From Prinsepia uniflora (Eukaryota; Streptophyta; Magnoliopsida; Rosales; Rosaceae): DNA of 64,000 nucleotides. The stretch covers positions 14,984,463 to 15,048,462 of the forward strand of contig CM064868.1 in assembly GCA_032719365.1 (NCBI GenBank). The letters are read 5' to 3'. This document shows positions 30,888 to 41,764 of this stretch, in pieces. The position numbers and the translations under genes are program-made. The notes below the pieces were generated by a model. It did not search any database. It was not told the DNA's origin and worked only from the letters and a program-made list of their open reading frames with translations. The stretch's first letter is position 1. Each line of letters opens with the position of its first letter.

Positions 30888-31860
30888 TGCAAGCCCAGTA
30901 GGGCTTTACACCGACTCAATAGGTTGAGTCAAAGTTGAAGTGTTGGGGTGTAGGCCGAGTAAGATCGAACCCCGACTCGTATGTTTGAGTAGAAATGGTG
31001 GTGCAAACCGAGTAGGGCTGTACACCTACTCGATAGTTTGAGTCAAAATAGCAAGTGTTGGGGTGTAGGCCGAGTAAGACCGAACCCCGACTCGTATGTT
31101 TGAGTTGAAATGGTGGTGCAAGACGAGTAGGGCTGTACACCGACTCGATAGTTTGAGTCAAAATAGCAAGTGTTGGGGTGTAGGCCGAGTAAGACCGAAC
31201 CCCGACTCGTATGTTTGAGTCGAAATGGTGGTGCAAACCGAGTAGGGTTGTACACCGACTCGATAGGTTGAGTCGAAATAGCAAGTTTTGGGGTGTAGGC
31301 CGAGTAAGACCGAACCCCAACTCATATGTTTGAGTCAAAATGGTGGTGCAAGCCGAGTAGGGCTGTACACCGACTCGATAGTTTGAGTCAAAATAGCAAG
31401 TGTTGGGGTGTAGGCCGAGTAAGACCGAACCCCGACTCGTATGTTTGAGTCGAAATGGTGGTGCAAGCCGAGTAGGGTTGTACACCGACTCGATAGTTTG
31501 AGTCAAAATAGCAAGTGTTGGGGTGTAAGCCGAGTAAGACCGAACCCAGACTCGTATGTTTGAGTCGAAATGGTGGTGCAAGACGAGTAGGACTGTACAC
31601 CGGCTCGATAGTTTGAGTCAAAATAGCAAGTGTTGGGGTGTAGGTCGAGTAAGACTGAACCCCGACTCGTATGTTTGAGTCGAAATGGTGGTGCAAGCCG
31701 AGTAGGGTTGTACACCGACTCGATAGTTTGAGTCAAAATAGCAAGTGTTGGGGTGTAGGCCGAGTAAGACCGAACCCCGACTCGTATGTTTGAGTCGAAA
31801 TAGTGGTGCAAGCCGAGTAGGGCTGTACACAGAGTAAGACTGAACCCCAACTCGTATGTT
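30888..31860 (-). repeat. 116-bp minisatellite between antisense gene and pol
   Basis: About eight tandem units of 116 bp, each with GTGCAAGCCGAGTAGGGCTG, TACACCGACTCGATAGTTTG, GGTGTAGGCCGAGTAAGACC and CCCCGACTCGTATGTTTGAG. Units begin GGTGGTGCAA near 30994, 31110, 31226 and so on to 31804. Each unit has two sub-halves with GAGTAGG/GAGTAAG and GACTCG, giving internal dyad symmetry. As 116 is not a multiple of three and no frame holds stops, long spurious minus-strand frames appear. Confidence 0.93.
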
Positions 31861-31977
31861 TGAATCGAAATGATACGTTACAAGGCTAGATAAATGGAAG
31901 AGTTTATAAATAACGGGTGCAATAATTGGTAAAGTACAACAAGTTATAAGAAGGAAAAAAATACAAAGTCTTAAATG

Positions 31978-32792
31978 TAGTATTTCTTCAAATGGTCGGC
32001 ATTCCATGGGTGGCCCAGCCTTCTCCCATTTGGGTCTTCCAATTCATAAGTTCTGGGCCGGCAGATTCTGGTAACCCGGTATGGACCCTCCCAATTGGGG
32101 CCGAGAGTCCCGGCTGAGCTGTCCTTGGTCGCGAGGCTGACCTTCCAAAGGACCCAATCGCCTTCCTGAAAACCCCGATGTCTGACTCTGGCATTATGGT
32201 AGTTGCAAAGTCGCTGTTTGCAGGCGATGTTTCTGAGGTTACCCTTCTCCCTGTGCTCCTCAATGAGGTCTAGACTGAGTGCAATCTGATGGTCGTTTTA
32301 TTCAGGTTCATAGGTCGACACTCGGTAAGAAGTTTCGCTTAATTCAGCGGGAATGACTGCTTCCGTTCCAAAAGTCAGCGAGAAAGGGGTTTCATTTGTA
32401 GATGTGCGGTAGGATGTCCGATACGACCAGAGTGCGTTTGGGAGAATTTCAGACCACTTGCCCTTGGCCTCGTCTAGCTGCGTTTTTAGTGTATGCTTGA
32501 TGATTTTGTTTATGGCCTCAACCTGTCCGTTGGACTGAGGGTGAGCTGGTGAGGCGAAGCAGAAACGGATGTTGTGTCTGTCACAAAAGGCACGGAAGCA
32601 TGCGTTGTCGAATTGCTTCCCATTGTTCGTGACGATTGTGTGGGGGAGACTGAAATGGCAGATAATGTTCTGGAAGACGAACGTTTCGATCTGGGCCGTG
32701 GTGATGGAAGCCAAAGCCTTTGCCTCAACCCATTTTGTGAAGTAATCCACTGCTACCACTGCATACTCTGTCTTTCCCTTCCCTGCCGGCAT
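31978..32792 (-). pseudogene. E6 integrase, defective
   Basis: The minus-strand frame 32792-32298 gives the integrase core: AVVAVDYFTKWVEA (first Asp), HTIVTNNGKQFDNACF where the second catalytic Asp of the usual TDNG is Asn, and SNGQVEAINKIIKH (Glu, spacing as in DD35E), then ALWSYRTSYRTSTNETPFSL. A TAA at 32298 interrupts it. The remaining C-terminal part continues to about 31978 (GDWVLWKVSLATKDSSAG; GPNWEGPYRV; HPWNADHLKKYY). The N-terminal zinc-binding part is missing. Integrase inserts the element cDNA into host DNA; loss of a catalytic residue, the stop and the upstream deletion make it inactive. Confidence 0.9.
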
Positions 32793-33268
32793 TTTTGCGA
32801 GAGATTGGGGATGTGTAGGTCAGCCGATTTACTCTTGACGAGCATGTCGTCGACGTAAACCTCCATTGTTTTCCCAATCTGGTCATCAAACATGAAGTTC
32901 ACCAGGCGCTGGTAGGTGGCCTCGGCGTTTTTGAGTCCGAAAGGCATGACGTTGTAGCAGTATAACCCATGATCCGTTCTGAAGGTTGTGTGGATCTGAT
33001 CTGCCGGATGCATAAAGATTTGGTTGTAGCCCGAGTACGCATCCATAAAACTCAGGAGCTCATGTCCCGCCGTGGCGTCAACCAGTTGGTCAATCTTTGG
33101 CAAAGGAAAACTGTCCTTGGGGCAAGCCTTGTTCAGATCAGTAAAATCAATGCACATTCGCCACGCCCCCGAGGGTTTCTTGACGAGTACAACATTGGCT
33201 ACCCAGGCAGCATAGACGGCCTTCCGGATAAAATGGATGGTGCTGAGTTTGACGATCTCTGCCTTCAT
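32753..33268 (-). pseudogene. E6 reverse transcriptase, truncated
   Basis: 171-codon frame with the Ty3/Gypsy reverse transcriptase palm and fingers: VVLVKKPSGAWRMCIDFTDL, ACPKDSFPLPKIDQLVD, FMDAYSGYNQI, NVMPFGLKNAEATYQRL and the catalytic YVDD at residues 138-141. Just after KSKSADLH the match stops and the sequence jumps into the integrase region, so the thumb, RNase H and the integrase N-terminus are deleted, with a frame change at the junction. It copied element RNA into DNA; it cannot do so now. Confidence 0.92.
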
Positions 33269-33563
33269 AGCCTCGGTCCTCTCTGCATCGTAGAGGTGAA
33301 GTTTCTGTTCGACAAGCTAGTAGGTATTATCGATACTGAGCCGGTGGCAAATCACGTCAGTGGAGATGTCGGGCATGTCGGCGTACGACTAGGAAAAGAC
33401 CTCAGAGTTGTCCCTTAAGAAACGGATCAGTTGTTCGCGCAGGTCGGGCGAAAGAGTTGTCCCAATCTTTACCTTCCGGTCTGCAAAGTTGTGGGAGAGT
33501 ACTATCTCTTCGACATCCTCAATAGGTTGTGGATGGGGTGTTGTTGAATGATCCCGAAGATCT

Positions 33564-34847
33564 TCAATTGGTTCGTCCCGTATTCTTTGTTCGTCCTGGG
33601 CTCACGGGGTCAGCCTCGAACGCGGACTCTGTCACTGCCATGGTTTCCTTCGAAGGTTGGATTGGGGTGACAGAATTGCAAGTCCTTGCAGTCATTTGGT
33701 CTCCTTTGACTTGACCAACCACTATAGGGGTTGGGAATTTTACTAGCAGTAGGTGGGTGGAGACGACTGCCCTCATCTGGTTGAGTATTCCCCGCCCGAG
33801 AATGGCGTTGTAGGCCGCGGGGCAGTCCACCACCAAGAAGGGTGCCAGTACGGTTGCCCTTCGTGGATGTGTTCCGAGGGAGAAGGGGAGGGTAACCGTT
33901 CCATGCAGGACGATGGAGTCCCCCGTGAACCCAAAGAGCGGCGTAGGTGAGCGGTCCAGACTTGCTTCTGGGATGCCCAATTGCCTGAAAGCTCGCATGA
34001 AAAGGACGTTGACCGAGCTTCCGGTGTCGACCATTACCCGTTGTACGTCGAAGTTAGATATCTCAGCCATAACGACAATGGGGTTGTCGTGAGGATAGAT
34101 GATCCCGCGCTCTTCCTCCTCGGAAAACGTGATCGGTTCCCAACCGAGTCGATTTGTTTTGTTGACTCTTCCTTCCTCGATACTGAAGAGCTGCTGATTC
34201 TGTTTGGTGGCCCGTAGAAAGTTCTTCTTTGCCCGGTTGGAAGTGAGCGGGCAAGAAATTGATGGTCCTCCGGAGATCATGTTGATCTGTGGGTTGCGAG
34301 GTGGAGGTGGAGCGTGTTGGAGAAATTGGTTGATCTTCCCATCTCGGGCCAGAGCCTCCACCAAATCCTGGAATGCAATGCATTGGTCAATGCTATGGCC
34401 ATTGTACTTGTGGTATTGGCAGTAAATTCCTGTGTCCTTACCAAGCTTGCCCTTCGCTGGTGCCCAAGTAGACTTTGGGATCATGTGTTCCACGTTGAGG
34501 AGGACATTCTTATAGGGGGTATTGAGGATGGTGTAGGTCTCGTACTTGGAGCGAGGAACCCATTTTTCCCCTTTGTTTGACCGCTCCCCCTGCTGTCTTT
34601 CCTGGTGATTCGGGTTCTTACCCTTCTTCCCAGGGCTGTACAGATTGTTGTTGTGGGGGTAGTCTTTCCATTTTCCCCCATAGCTCTGTTGCCCCTGCTC
34701 CTGTGGACGCTGTGCTGAGCCCTGCTGTTCCGGGACGCTCGGTGGGTATGTTTTCACCGAGTCGGTCCGGGGAGGTTGATACGCATTGGCAGCGTTGGAC
34801 TTTTGGCTCAGCGCTTCAGCCTTGGTGTGGATCGCCGCCTGTTTCAT
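33564..34847 (-). pseudogene. E6 gag C-terminus and aspartic protease region
   Basis: 427-codon open frame. A zinc-knuckle-like YCQYHKYNGHSIDQC lies at residues 142-156, and the aspartic protease active-site motif VMVDTGSSVNVLF at about 271-283, followed by ATVLAPFLVVD and YNAILGRGILNQM, standard for Tat-type Gypsy proteases. The frame runs through to the protease-reverse transcriptase linker. This is the best preserved part of the E6 polyprotein, but it lacks the true gag start and is cut off from the reverse transcriptase by stops. Confidence 0.85.
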
Positions 34848-36564
34848 TATTTCATTATAAGTTGTCCAGCCTTGTGTGTGAGCTGCGTACCTGAAAGGGG
34901 AGTCTCAGAGGTCGCCCTTGAAGGCCTTGAAAGCTGCTCGGTCGTCCGTCTCTGCGCACCGGGAGTATTCATGACTGAATCTTGCTGCATAACCCTGCAG
35001 CGACTCGTGTTCACCTTGTTTAAGCTGGAAGAGGTCCTCGACCGAGGAAAAGTGGTCAGTCTGTATCATGAACTGGTTCATGAAGGTGGAGGTGAGCTAT
35101 TCGAAAGAGTCGATGTACCTAGATTCCAACTTGTAGAACCAATTGATCGCTGCCTCGGTCAGTGTGGAACTGAAGATGAGGCAATGTTCCTCGTCGGCGA
35201 GGTTTTTGAGCGCGATGGCCGAGTAGAAGTTGTTCAGATGATTCCACGGGTCGTCTTTTCCGTTGTAAAGAGGGATTTTCAGGGGTTTAATCTCGTGATC
35301 GATTCTGAACTGGTTGATTCTCTCTGTGAAAGGGCCCGGGCTGGTTTTTGACCAGGCTGGTCTTGCTTCGCGAGCTGTACCGGCCTCGAGTGTCCGGACT
35401 CGGTCCATGAGGTGCTGGACGAGCGAATCGGTCTTGGACTGGTTTTATCTCTGGGTGCCTGGTCGCGGTCGGTCCTGTATGACTGGTCGGAGCCAAATCT
35501 GCTCGGCGGGCTCTGAGATTCACTCATGCGACCGACCTGCCTTGACCTCTCGGTGTACCCCTGTTTGGGTATGTCCCGGGATATACTCCTTTTTTGGCCG
35601 ACCGGCCTAGACCGTTCGGTGTCCCGCATTCGGGGTTATTCCTGAGGCTTGTCACTCTGCCGCCCGGCCTGCGCTAACCGCTCGGTGCTCCTGCGGCGAG
35701 TCGGTTCAGGGCGAGGGAGCGGTAGGCCGAGGTGGGTTGACTGCCCGGTGTCGTTGCGAGAGGACCTCGATGTTTCCCTCTCCCTTTGCAAGCGATCTGT
35801 CCTGGTGCCAAGACGCTGAGCTGACTTGACCGTGCTCTCGGCCTCCAAGGACGAGTCGGTGTCGGGGACAGGGTCCCCCGTCGAAAAAGTCCGGTGGCTG
35901 ACGCTTGGGCGGGACCACCGAGCGGTTATTTTTCCTCTGTGGTGATCTCCTTTTCCCACCTCCGACCGAGGGTCAGGTCGTCGTGACGGTTGTTCGTTGA
36001 CCGGCGGGTTTCGCCCTCCCTCGCTGAGGGCGTCGCGGGCTTCTCGGTAGATCCTGGTGTCACCGGGCTGACTGCCGGGGATGATCAACATCCGAGCCGG
36101 TTTCTTGCTCGGCTAGACGTCCCCATGCCTTCCCTTACGCGGCTCGGCGACCGCATGTTCTTTTCCCTTTTCCGCCATTCGGCGATTCTTTTTGGCACGC
36201 TCCGCCCACTCGGCCACTACCTTGTCGGCCTCAACCCTGCCGACGCGCGCTCGGTGAGTGGCGAGCTCTGCCTGTGCGACTTGTAGCTGTTCGGCCACCT
36301 CAGTGTATCGATCGTCGAGCACCTAACACCTCGACTCGGCCTGGGTTCCCTTATCTTTGACCTCGGCCATGTCACTCTGGAGTTTCTCGATTATCTGTAA
36401 GAAGTTAGGAGAGGGTTCTCCCCGTGTTCTGGGGCCTTGCCCGGGTGTGATCTCACCGAGATCATGTTCGCCCTGCATGTTCAGCGACGACGAGCTGGCT
36501 CTCGGTGTAACTTGTGAATGAGTCGTAACTCGGTCTGGTTGGGCGTGGGCAACCTTAGTCAGAT
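34848..36564 (-). pseudogene. E6 gag N-terminal region, broken
   Basis: Remnant frames on the minus strand: 36583-36323 (starts MALSVGNLTK right after the primer site), arginine-rich pieces at 36091-35636, and 35408-35097 with the capsid-like segment IKPLKIPLYNGKDDPWNHLN and EHCLIFSSTLTEAAINWFYKL. Frames are separated by shifts and stops. The order fits a Tat-lineage gag. Confidence 0.75.
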
Positions 36565-36582
36565 TTCCCACAGACAGCGCCA
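36565..36582 (-). other. E6 primer-binding site
   Basis: On the minus strand TGGCGCTGTCTGTGGGAA, three bases after the LTR edge. It matches the TGGCGCCGTCTGTGGGAA primer site common in plant Tat/Retand-type elements with one change. Which tRNA it pairs with I do not assign. Confidence 0.8.
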
Positions 36583-36585
36583 AAC

Positions 36586-37070
36586 TATCGAAGCGTTAAA
36601 TGTTCCAACTGTCGAGTACTCGTTGCCCAATCACCAAATGATGCGTGTCCCTTTTATGACCTGTCAACTCAAGTGGATCGCGGGTTTCCGTTAGTACGGG
36701 CACTGGTGTGGTGCCGGCCTGGCTCTCCGACGATCAAGTCAGTTACTTTTGTTCGTAAGAGGAAGCAATAAATGGTAAGTTCGGCAGAGTAATAGTAATA
36801 GTCAGTATTCATTACCTTTATTGGGAAATTTGTACCCTCTATGTATGGGTAGGTGGGATGTTCAATTCCCAAAGTTCCGATGTGGGACAAATGCTTCTCA
36901 ATTTACGTGCTGACACGTGTTACGTAAATTGAGGGTGGATACGCTTCCACGTGGCATCCCGCATTGGGCCCGTTGTTAGGGATGTTGTAAGTATGGTAGT
37001 TTTAGGACTTGAGTGGGGTCTGGGCTTTAAGTATACGGCCCATTGGGTCTGGTCAGATATGGTGTCAACA
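36586..37070 (-). repeat. E6 5' LTR (485 bp)
   Basis: Counterpart of 26709-27195 with about two dozen differences. The outer terminal dinucleotide next to the primer site has changed (TATCGAAGCG against TGTTGAAGCG). It ends GGTGTCAACA at 37070, followed by the AACTC duplication. Confidence 0.9.
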
Positions 37071-38158
37071 AACTCCTTTGTGCCTACATTAAGCCTTTAT
37101 TTCATCACCCTCGAAACATCTATTCACGTGAGTCTAGTATAGACATCATTTACCCTTGTTCCAAAGACTTGGTTGAAGACTTCAAGATGGCGTGAAAAAA
37201 GGAGATATGATGATTGAAGACTTATATGTATGCATAGAAAAGGACTTGCTCAAACTACATTGTAAACATAGAGTTACCATGAAAAAAAAAAGAGAAAGAA
37301 AAAAAATGATAAAAAAAAGGGAAAAGGATCGAAAAAGAAAAAATAAATTAAAAAAAAAACAATGTTTTGAATCTCTCAAACGGTAAATAAGTTTTGAGTT
37401 TGAGTTAAGTCTTCTCTCCTTGTGAATTTGGAAACATTGAAGATTTTGGCCTTTGTCCTAATTACAATGCTCAAGCGCGTTTCAAGTATTTGCTAGGGAC
37501 TAGCAAAATCTAATTGTGGGGGTATTTTTTTTTATTTGAAGCACTTATGCTTATATGATGGAGCCTTTGGTGAGTCCTGGAACAAATTTAACACCACTAT
37601 CCTAAAAATTCCTTGCCTCTACACCTAACCCCATTACAACCTTAAAATAAGACCTTATGATCCTTGAGATGAGTAAAATTTGATTAGTTGAGTCTATCAC
37701 TTGAGTAAACTTATGATTTTGGTTCATTTGTGCGAGTATGTTACCTTCTTATGGTTTATGTTTGAAATTTTTATGAAGTAACTTACTTTATATTATGTGA
37801 GCATTTTTCTCACATGCCTTGAGTGCAAACACAAACAACATATTGAGTGGAAATCGTGAGTGCATATCCATGTGAGTTGATTCATACTTATTTTATTCAT
37901 GTTGAGATACATTTCAACATGTTTACTCATTGTCTTACTTGTCGTGGCATCTTATTATGATGTATTAACTTTTAAATTCCATATGCTATACAGCTTCTTA
38001 GTGTAAATCTTTGATTTCATACTTATGTAAATAAAATTTGAGACAAATGGTTGAGGGCTTAGTAGTTTTTTATTTTAATAAGAAAAAAATTGTGTTGTCA
38101 ATCCTTAGTTTGTTTTGGTATTTGCTAGGGACTAGCAAAGTCTAAGTCTGGGGGTATT
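37071..38158 (+). other. E5 interior 2, right part
   Basis: Non-coding Athila-type 3' interior resuming after E6 with the AACTC duplication. A purine-rich (AAAAAAG)-type tract lies at 37288-37365. GGGACTAGCAAAATCTAATTG near 37497 and GGGACTAGCAAAGTCTAAGT near 38128, each followed by GGGGGTATT, are two successive polypurine-type ends; the second directly precedes LTR 3. Confidence 0.7.
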
Positions 38159-39641
38159 TGATAAGCCTTGAATTAAGCATCATTTTATACCCTTTATACC
38201 CTTTATACTTATCTTTTAATGTTAAAATACCAAACAATTGTAGAAAATAATATATTTTGTGAGAAATGTGCAGAATTGGATAGAGTTTGGAATTATAAGA
38301 ATTTAGGCGAAAGAATCACCTCAATCAAAATTATATTGAAGAGGTTATGATTGAAACAAAGGAGGCCACTAAAAAGAGCTAGGAGTTTCGGTAGAGGGCT
38401 ACCGAATCCCCATAAACAACCCAACAAGGCATTCGGCCAGGAGCAACCGAACCTCTATGCCCCTTCATCGGCGCGCGTGTGCCGAAGATGTCACCCTCTA
38501 CTCGGCGCGTTTCCTGAATTCGCTGGCCCCTCTTCTGTAGGCGCCTACTGATTGCTTCTCTCCAAGTTCCTTGCGCTCCTGCCGATTATAGCTGCAAGTT
38601 CTAGCAGGCCTCTACCATGTCGTTTCATGTTACTATTCCAACAAGCAACTCCAATTTTCCCTTTTTTATTAGTTTTTCTATTTCCTTTTTAATTAAGATT
38701 TGTTCTACCTTTTTTATTTAGGAAACCTTTTTAATTAGTATTTTTATTACCTTTATCCTTTAGGACTTTAATTTAATTAGTTTAATCATTTTTTATTTTG
38801 GATTTAAATTTTGAACTCTTATTTATTTGGAGATTAATTTTCTCCTATAAATAGAGAGGCATAGGTTATTTGTAAGAGTCGCTCATTATTTGTATCAAAA
38901 CTCTACTCAACCAATTTTTCCCTTTCATTATATTCAAGATTTCCTGTGTACGAATAATTACATCATACTTCACCTTCTACACCTTTATCCGTGACTAAGT
39001 TGAGGAGTCCTCGCTTATCTCACCAAAGAGTGTCCAATCACTTTGTATCCATAGGGAGCCCCGAAGAGAAAAAGTGTACGACATCTTTACGTCGTAGTTA
39101 TTTCTTATGTTTGAATATTGGTTATATGAATTGATTTCTAATAATATTCCTGGTTTTATGATTTCTATTGCTTCAATATTCTATGTGTTCTATGATTCTA
39201 GTTTTTGTTATGTTTGTGTGTTCGCGCTTAATGCTTGACTAGATATAGGGAGCCCCGAGTCTAGGTCATTGGAAGTGTCGCCGGGAGCCCCGGGGACGTA
39301 CTTAAGAGAATATGAAAATGACTCGTAAGATTAAGGTTATAGGATTACGTAGGTTGAAGCTAATACAATCATGAATGAGTGAGGTTAAAGATGAATTGAC
39401 CATGTAAATAATAGATTAGGTTAGTTTAGATTAGTTAATCACTTAGGATAATAGAAACAATCAAGTACCCCCTAATTAATTAATCAAACGATAATCATGC
39501 TTAGGTACCCTCAATCCCCGGTTAAAAACAATCCCTATTTACCAATACTACATCTACAAAAAGGGGTTTTTAATTGCATGAGTTTCCTTAAGTGTTGAGT
39601 GTGACTTCGTGTTTACTTTAATACTTAGTTTTTGCGTATCA
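38159..39641 (+). repeat. E5 LTR 3 (1,483 bp)
   Basis: Starts TGATAAGCCTTGAATTAAGC and ends TTTTTGCGTATCA. It resembles LTR 1 much more than LTR 2 across the whole length, for example CAACAAGGCATTCGGCCAGG near 38420. A TATAAATAGAGAGGC promoter box lies near 38847. Confidence 0.87.
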
Positions 39642-41454
39642 GTGATCGCAACTATGGTCTCATAACCCTTGACTTGTGCAACATAGGAAGTGATTCTTGT
39701 TGTTTCTTTCTCCCCCGCGTGTCTGGTGATCCCTGAGAGGTTACGATTACACTGCCTGGAGATGAGTAGCTCCACGGGAAACTCAATCTCATGAGTGTTA
39801 ACTTATCATACCACTCATAGGTTATTGATCCCAAGGGTGTACTCAGATGTGAGGATCTCAAGTTCTCTATGTAGCACCAATATTGTGACTGATGTTTGGA
39901 TATTCAGGATTGGGTATGATTTTGATTATCATTAATTGTGTCCAAATATTTATCTCATGATATGATTGATTTGATTTTTAGACATTGTTGTACGATGGTT
40001 GTGGGAACTGTTTTTGGGAAAGTTATGTCTTGAGCAAGGGCCCTATTGAACAAACTCAAGTTCGGTAATGTTTTGATTTTAAGATTAAATTGGAAGCTAA
40101 ATTGAAATTGAAATTCCGTTAGTTACGAGACTGTATGTGATTAATGTGCTTGGGGTATGAACATAAGGATGATGGTGTTAATTTAGTGTTATTTGTTTCT
40201 TGGTATGCCATCATGTATGGGTTATATCGTTAACATTGTGATGTGTGCTTGAATGTGACTCAGAAAAAATGTAGAACTATTTTCGAAGTGCTTGATGCAC
40301 TTCAGTTATTAAGATCAGTATCTAAGTACTACAAATTAGATGGTTAAAATTGTTGAGTTTAATTGTGTCTGATTATTCTCATGATTGTGCTTGAGTATGT
40401 TGTGCTAACTTGCCGCCTTCGGATTTGGAGATGTGAGGCCTAGTTAGTTGAGGTTTTGAATTACATATTTGGTTTGTGATTTTGAGGTGCAGTATGAGTA
40501 TGTGAATTCTAGGTATTTGTGATATGAAATATTTTGAGGATTGTTATGGTTGACATAATTCCACGTACCATAGTTTGTGTTACAAGATTGAAAAATAAGG
40601 GGTTGTTGATTTTCACTTTGAGAAATGATGGAATAGTCGAGAGTTTGATGAATATAATTGAAGTACAAGTTTACATCTTGTGATGTTGCTTATTATGACG
40701 CATGTTTAAGTTAGTCATTGTGACAAGACCTTTCCTTTTTTGAATTTCCGGGTCATCACACATTTGTTTTGTTTGGCTGGAAAATAGCAAGTGTAAATGG
40801 GGTAATTGAATTTTAGACGTACCTAAAGGTATTGAGTAATTTTTTTCATGGCTAAGCGATGTTGAGCCTGATTCCTAGACAGTTTATATATAAAACTTTT
40901 CATATCTTGAGATGTTTCGGATGAGACTTGCATATGTTAGTATAGTCGAAATGATGATTTCGCCTTGTGATTCTGAGTACTAGTAAGTGTCCGGTTGATG
41001 TGAGTGTAGTCCCTGAACTAGCCTATGTTTAGCATTGATATTGTGACATAATGGTTGAGGTATGTGCACTTATGAGTAATGATGTTGATCACCGTGATTG
41101 ATGTTGAGCATTGGTGGTTGATTGTCATTGACGATATTGGTTATCATTACAGTGCTGATCGGTGCAGATTTTGGAGTCAGCTGGTTTATGATAGATGATT
41201 TTCGACCCTTGATGAAATATTGTACCTGGGTGGTCTTATATTGATTTGAGGGTTTGATAGTTGTTGTTGTTTGACCCTATATTCTAAGTGGTGCAAATAC
41301 TTGTTTATGTGCCGAAAAAGCTATTATTAACTAGCGTCTCCGAAGCTTAGTGATTTTCAAAAGTTAATTCTTATTTGAGAATTTGTGGGACTTCCCCTAA
41401 CTAGTGACTTGAAATTTCGAGGACGAAATTTCTTTAGGGGGAGGGAGGGTAAGT
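39642..41454 (+). other. E1 interior, right part, with polypurine tract
   Basis: Starts with the GTGAT duplication of E5. No frame has pol similarity; stops are dense. The last 45 bp hold GAAATTTCGAGGACGAAATT (41411-41430) and the purine tract GGGGGAGGGAGGGTAAG before the 3' LTR, matching the corresponding E4 3' end. With the left part this makes an interior of about 3 kb without usable coding sequence. Confidence 0.65.
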
Positions 41455-41764
41455 TGTAACGACCCGGACCTTTGAGCAAAGCAAAATTGGTAAAATTGGG
41501 TAAATGGACCATTTTGCTTCGAAAAGTCAAATAGTTGACTTTTAACCAAAAATCAAAGTGTTGACTTTTTTATCGGTATCTTTTTTTAGGAAATCCAAGA
41601 AGACCGTTACGATGATCTCAGGATCCCGAGTACGTAGACATACGACACGCCAAAATCAGAGATCGTTGGAGGTTGTTTCGGATCAAGAACCCATAAGGGT
41701 ATTTTGGTAATTTTACCACCAAGGGCATTTTGATCTTTTTACATAAGGGCATATTGGTGACAAT
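41455..41764 (+). repeat. E1 3' LTR, left part
   Basis: Begins TGTAACGACCCGGACC right after the polypurine tract. Contains the family modules GTTGACTTTTAACC and CATAAGGGTATTTTGG. It is interrupted by solo LTR E7 at 41765. Confidence 0.75.

Larger units (their letters stand above)
26709..37070 (-). mobile_element. E6: Tat/Retand-type Ty3/Gypsy element (minus), defective
   Basis: LTRs 26709-27195 and 36586-37070 with perfect duplication AACTC (26704-26708, 37071-37075). The primer site next to the right LTR and pol genes on the minus strand set the orientation. Order on the minus strand: gag remnants, protease, reverse transcriptase joined to integrase through a deletion, a 116-bp minisatellite, and an extra gene in antisense orientation (plus strand, 28021-30726) next to the 3' LTR. 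The LTRs differ by about 5 percent by eye, pointing to an insertion of very roughly two million years. Extra antisense genes and tandem repeats near the 3' end are known traits of the Tat lineage. Confidence 0.9.
20823..39641 (+). mobile_element. E5: Athila-like non-autonomous element with three LTRs
   Basis: Outer LTRs 20823-22322 and 38159-39641 are flanked by a perfect duplication GTGAT (20818-20822, 39642-39646). A third LTR lies at 23885-25428, preceded by a polypurine-type end and followed by a primer site, giving LTR-interior-LTR-interior-LTR. Primer sites match tRNA-Asp (TGGCGCTGTTGCCGGGGA at 25434), as in Athila. Interiors lack gag and pol; the segment near 25870-25935 matches the conserved non-coding Athila-type 3' region (GCGCTTGTTGGGAGCCAACC). 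The middle LTR is more divergent than the outer two are from each other, so simple unequal crossing over does not fully explain it. Confidence 0.8.

Noticed and set aside
30916..32007. Several overlapping minus-strand frames of 70-221 codons with Tyr/Pro/Thr repeats
   Set aside because: They are the 116-bp minisatellite read in three frames; the unit has no stops on that strand.
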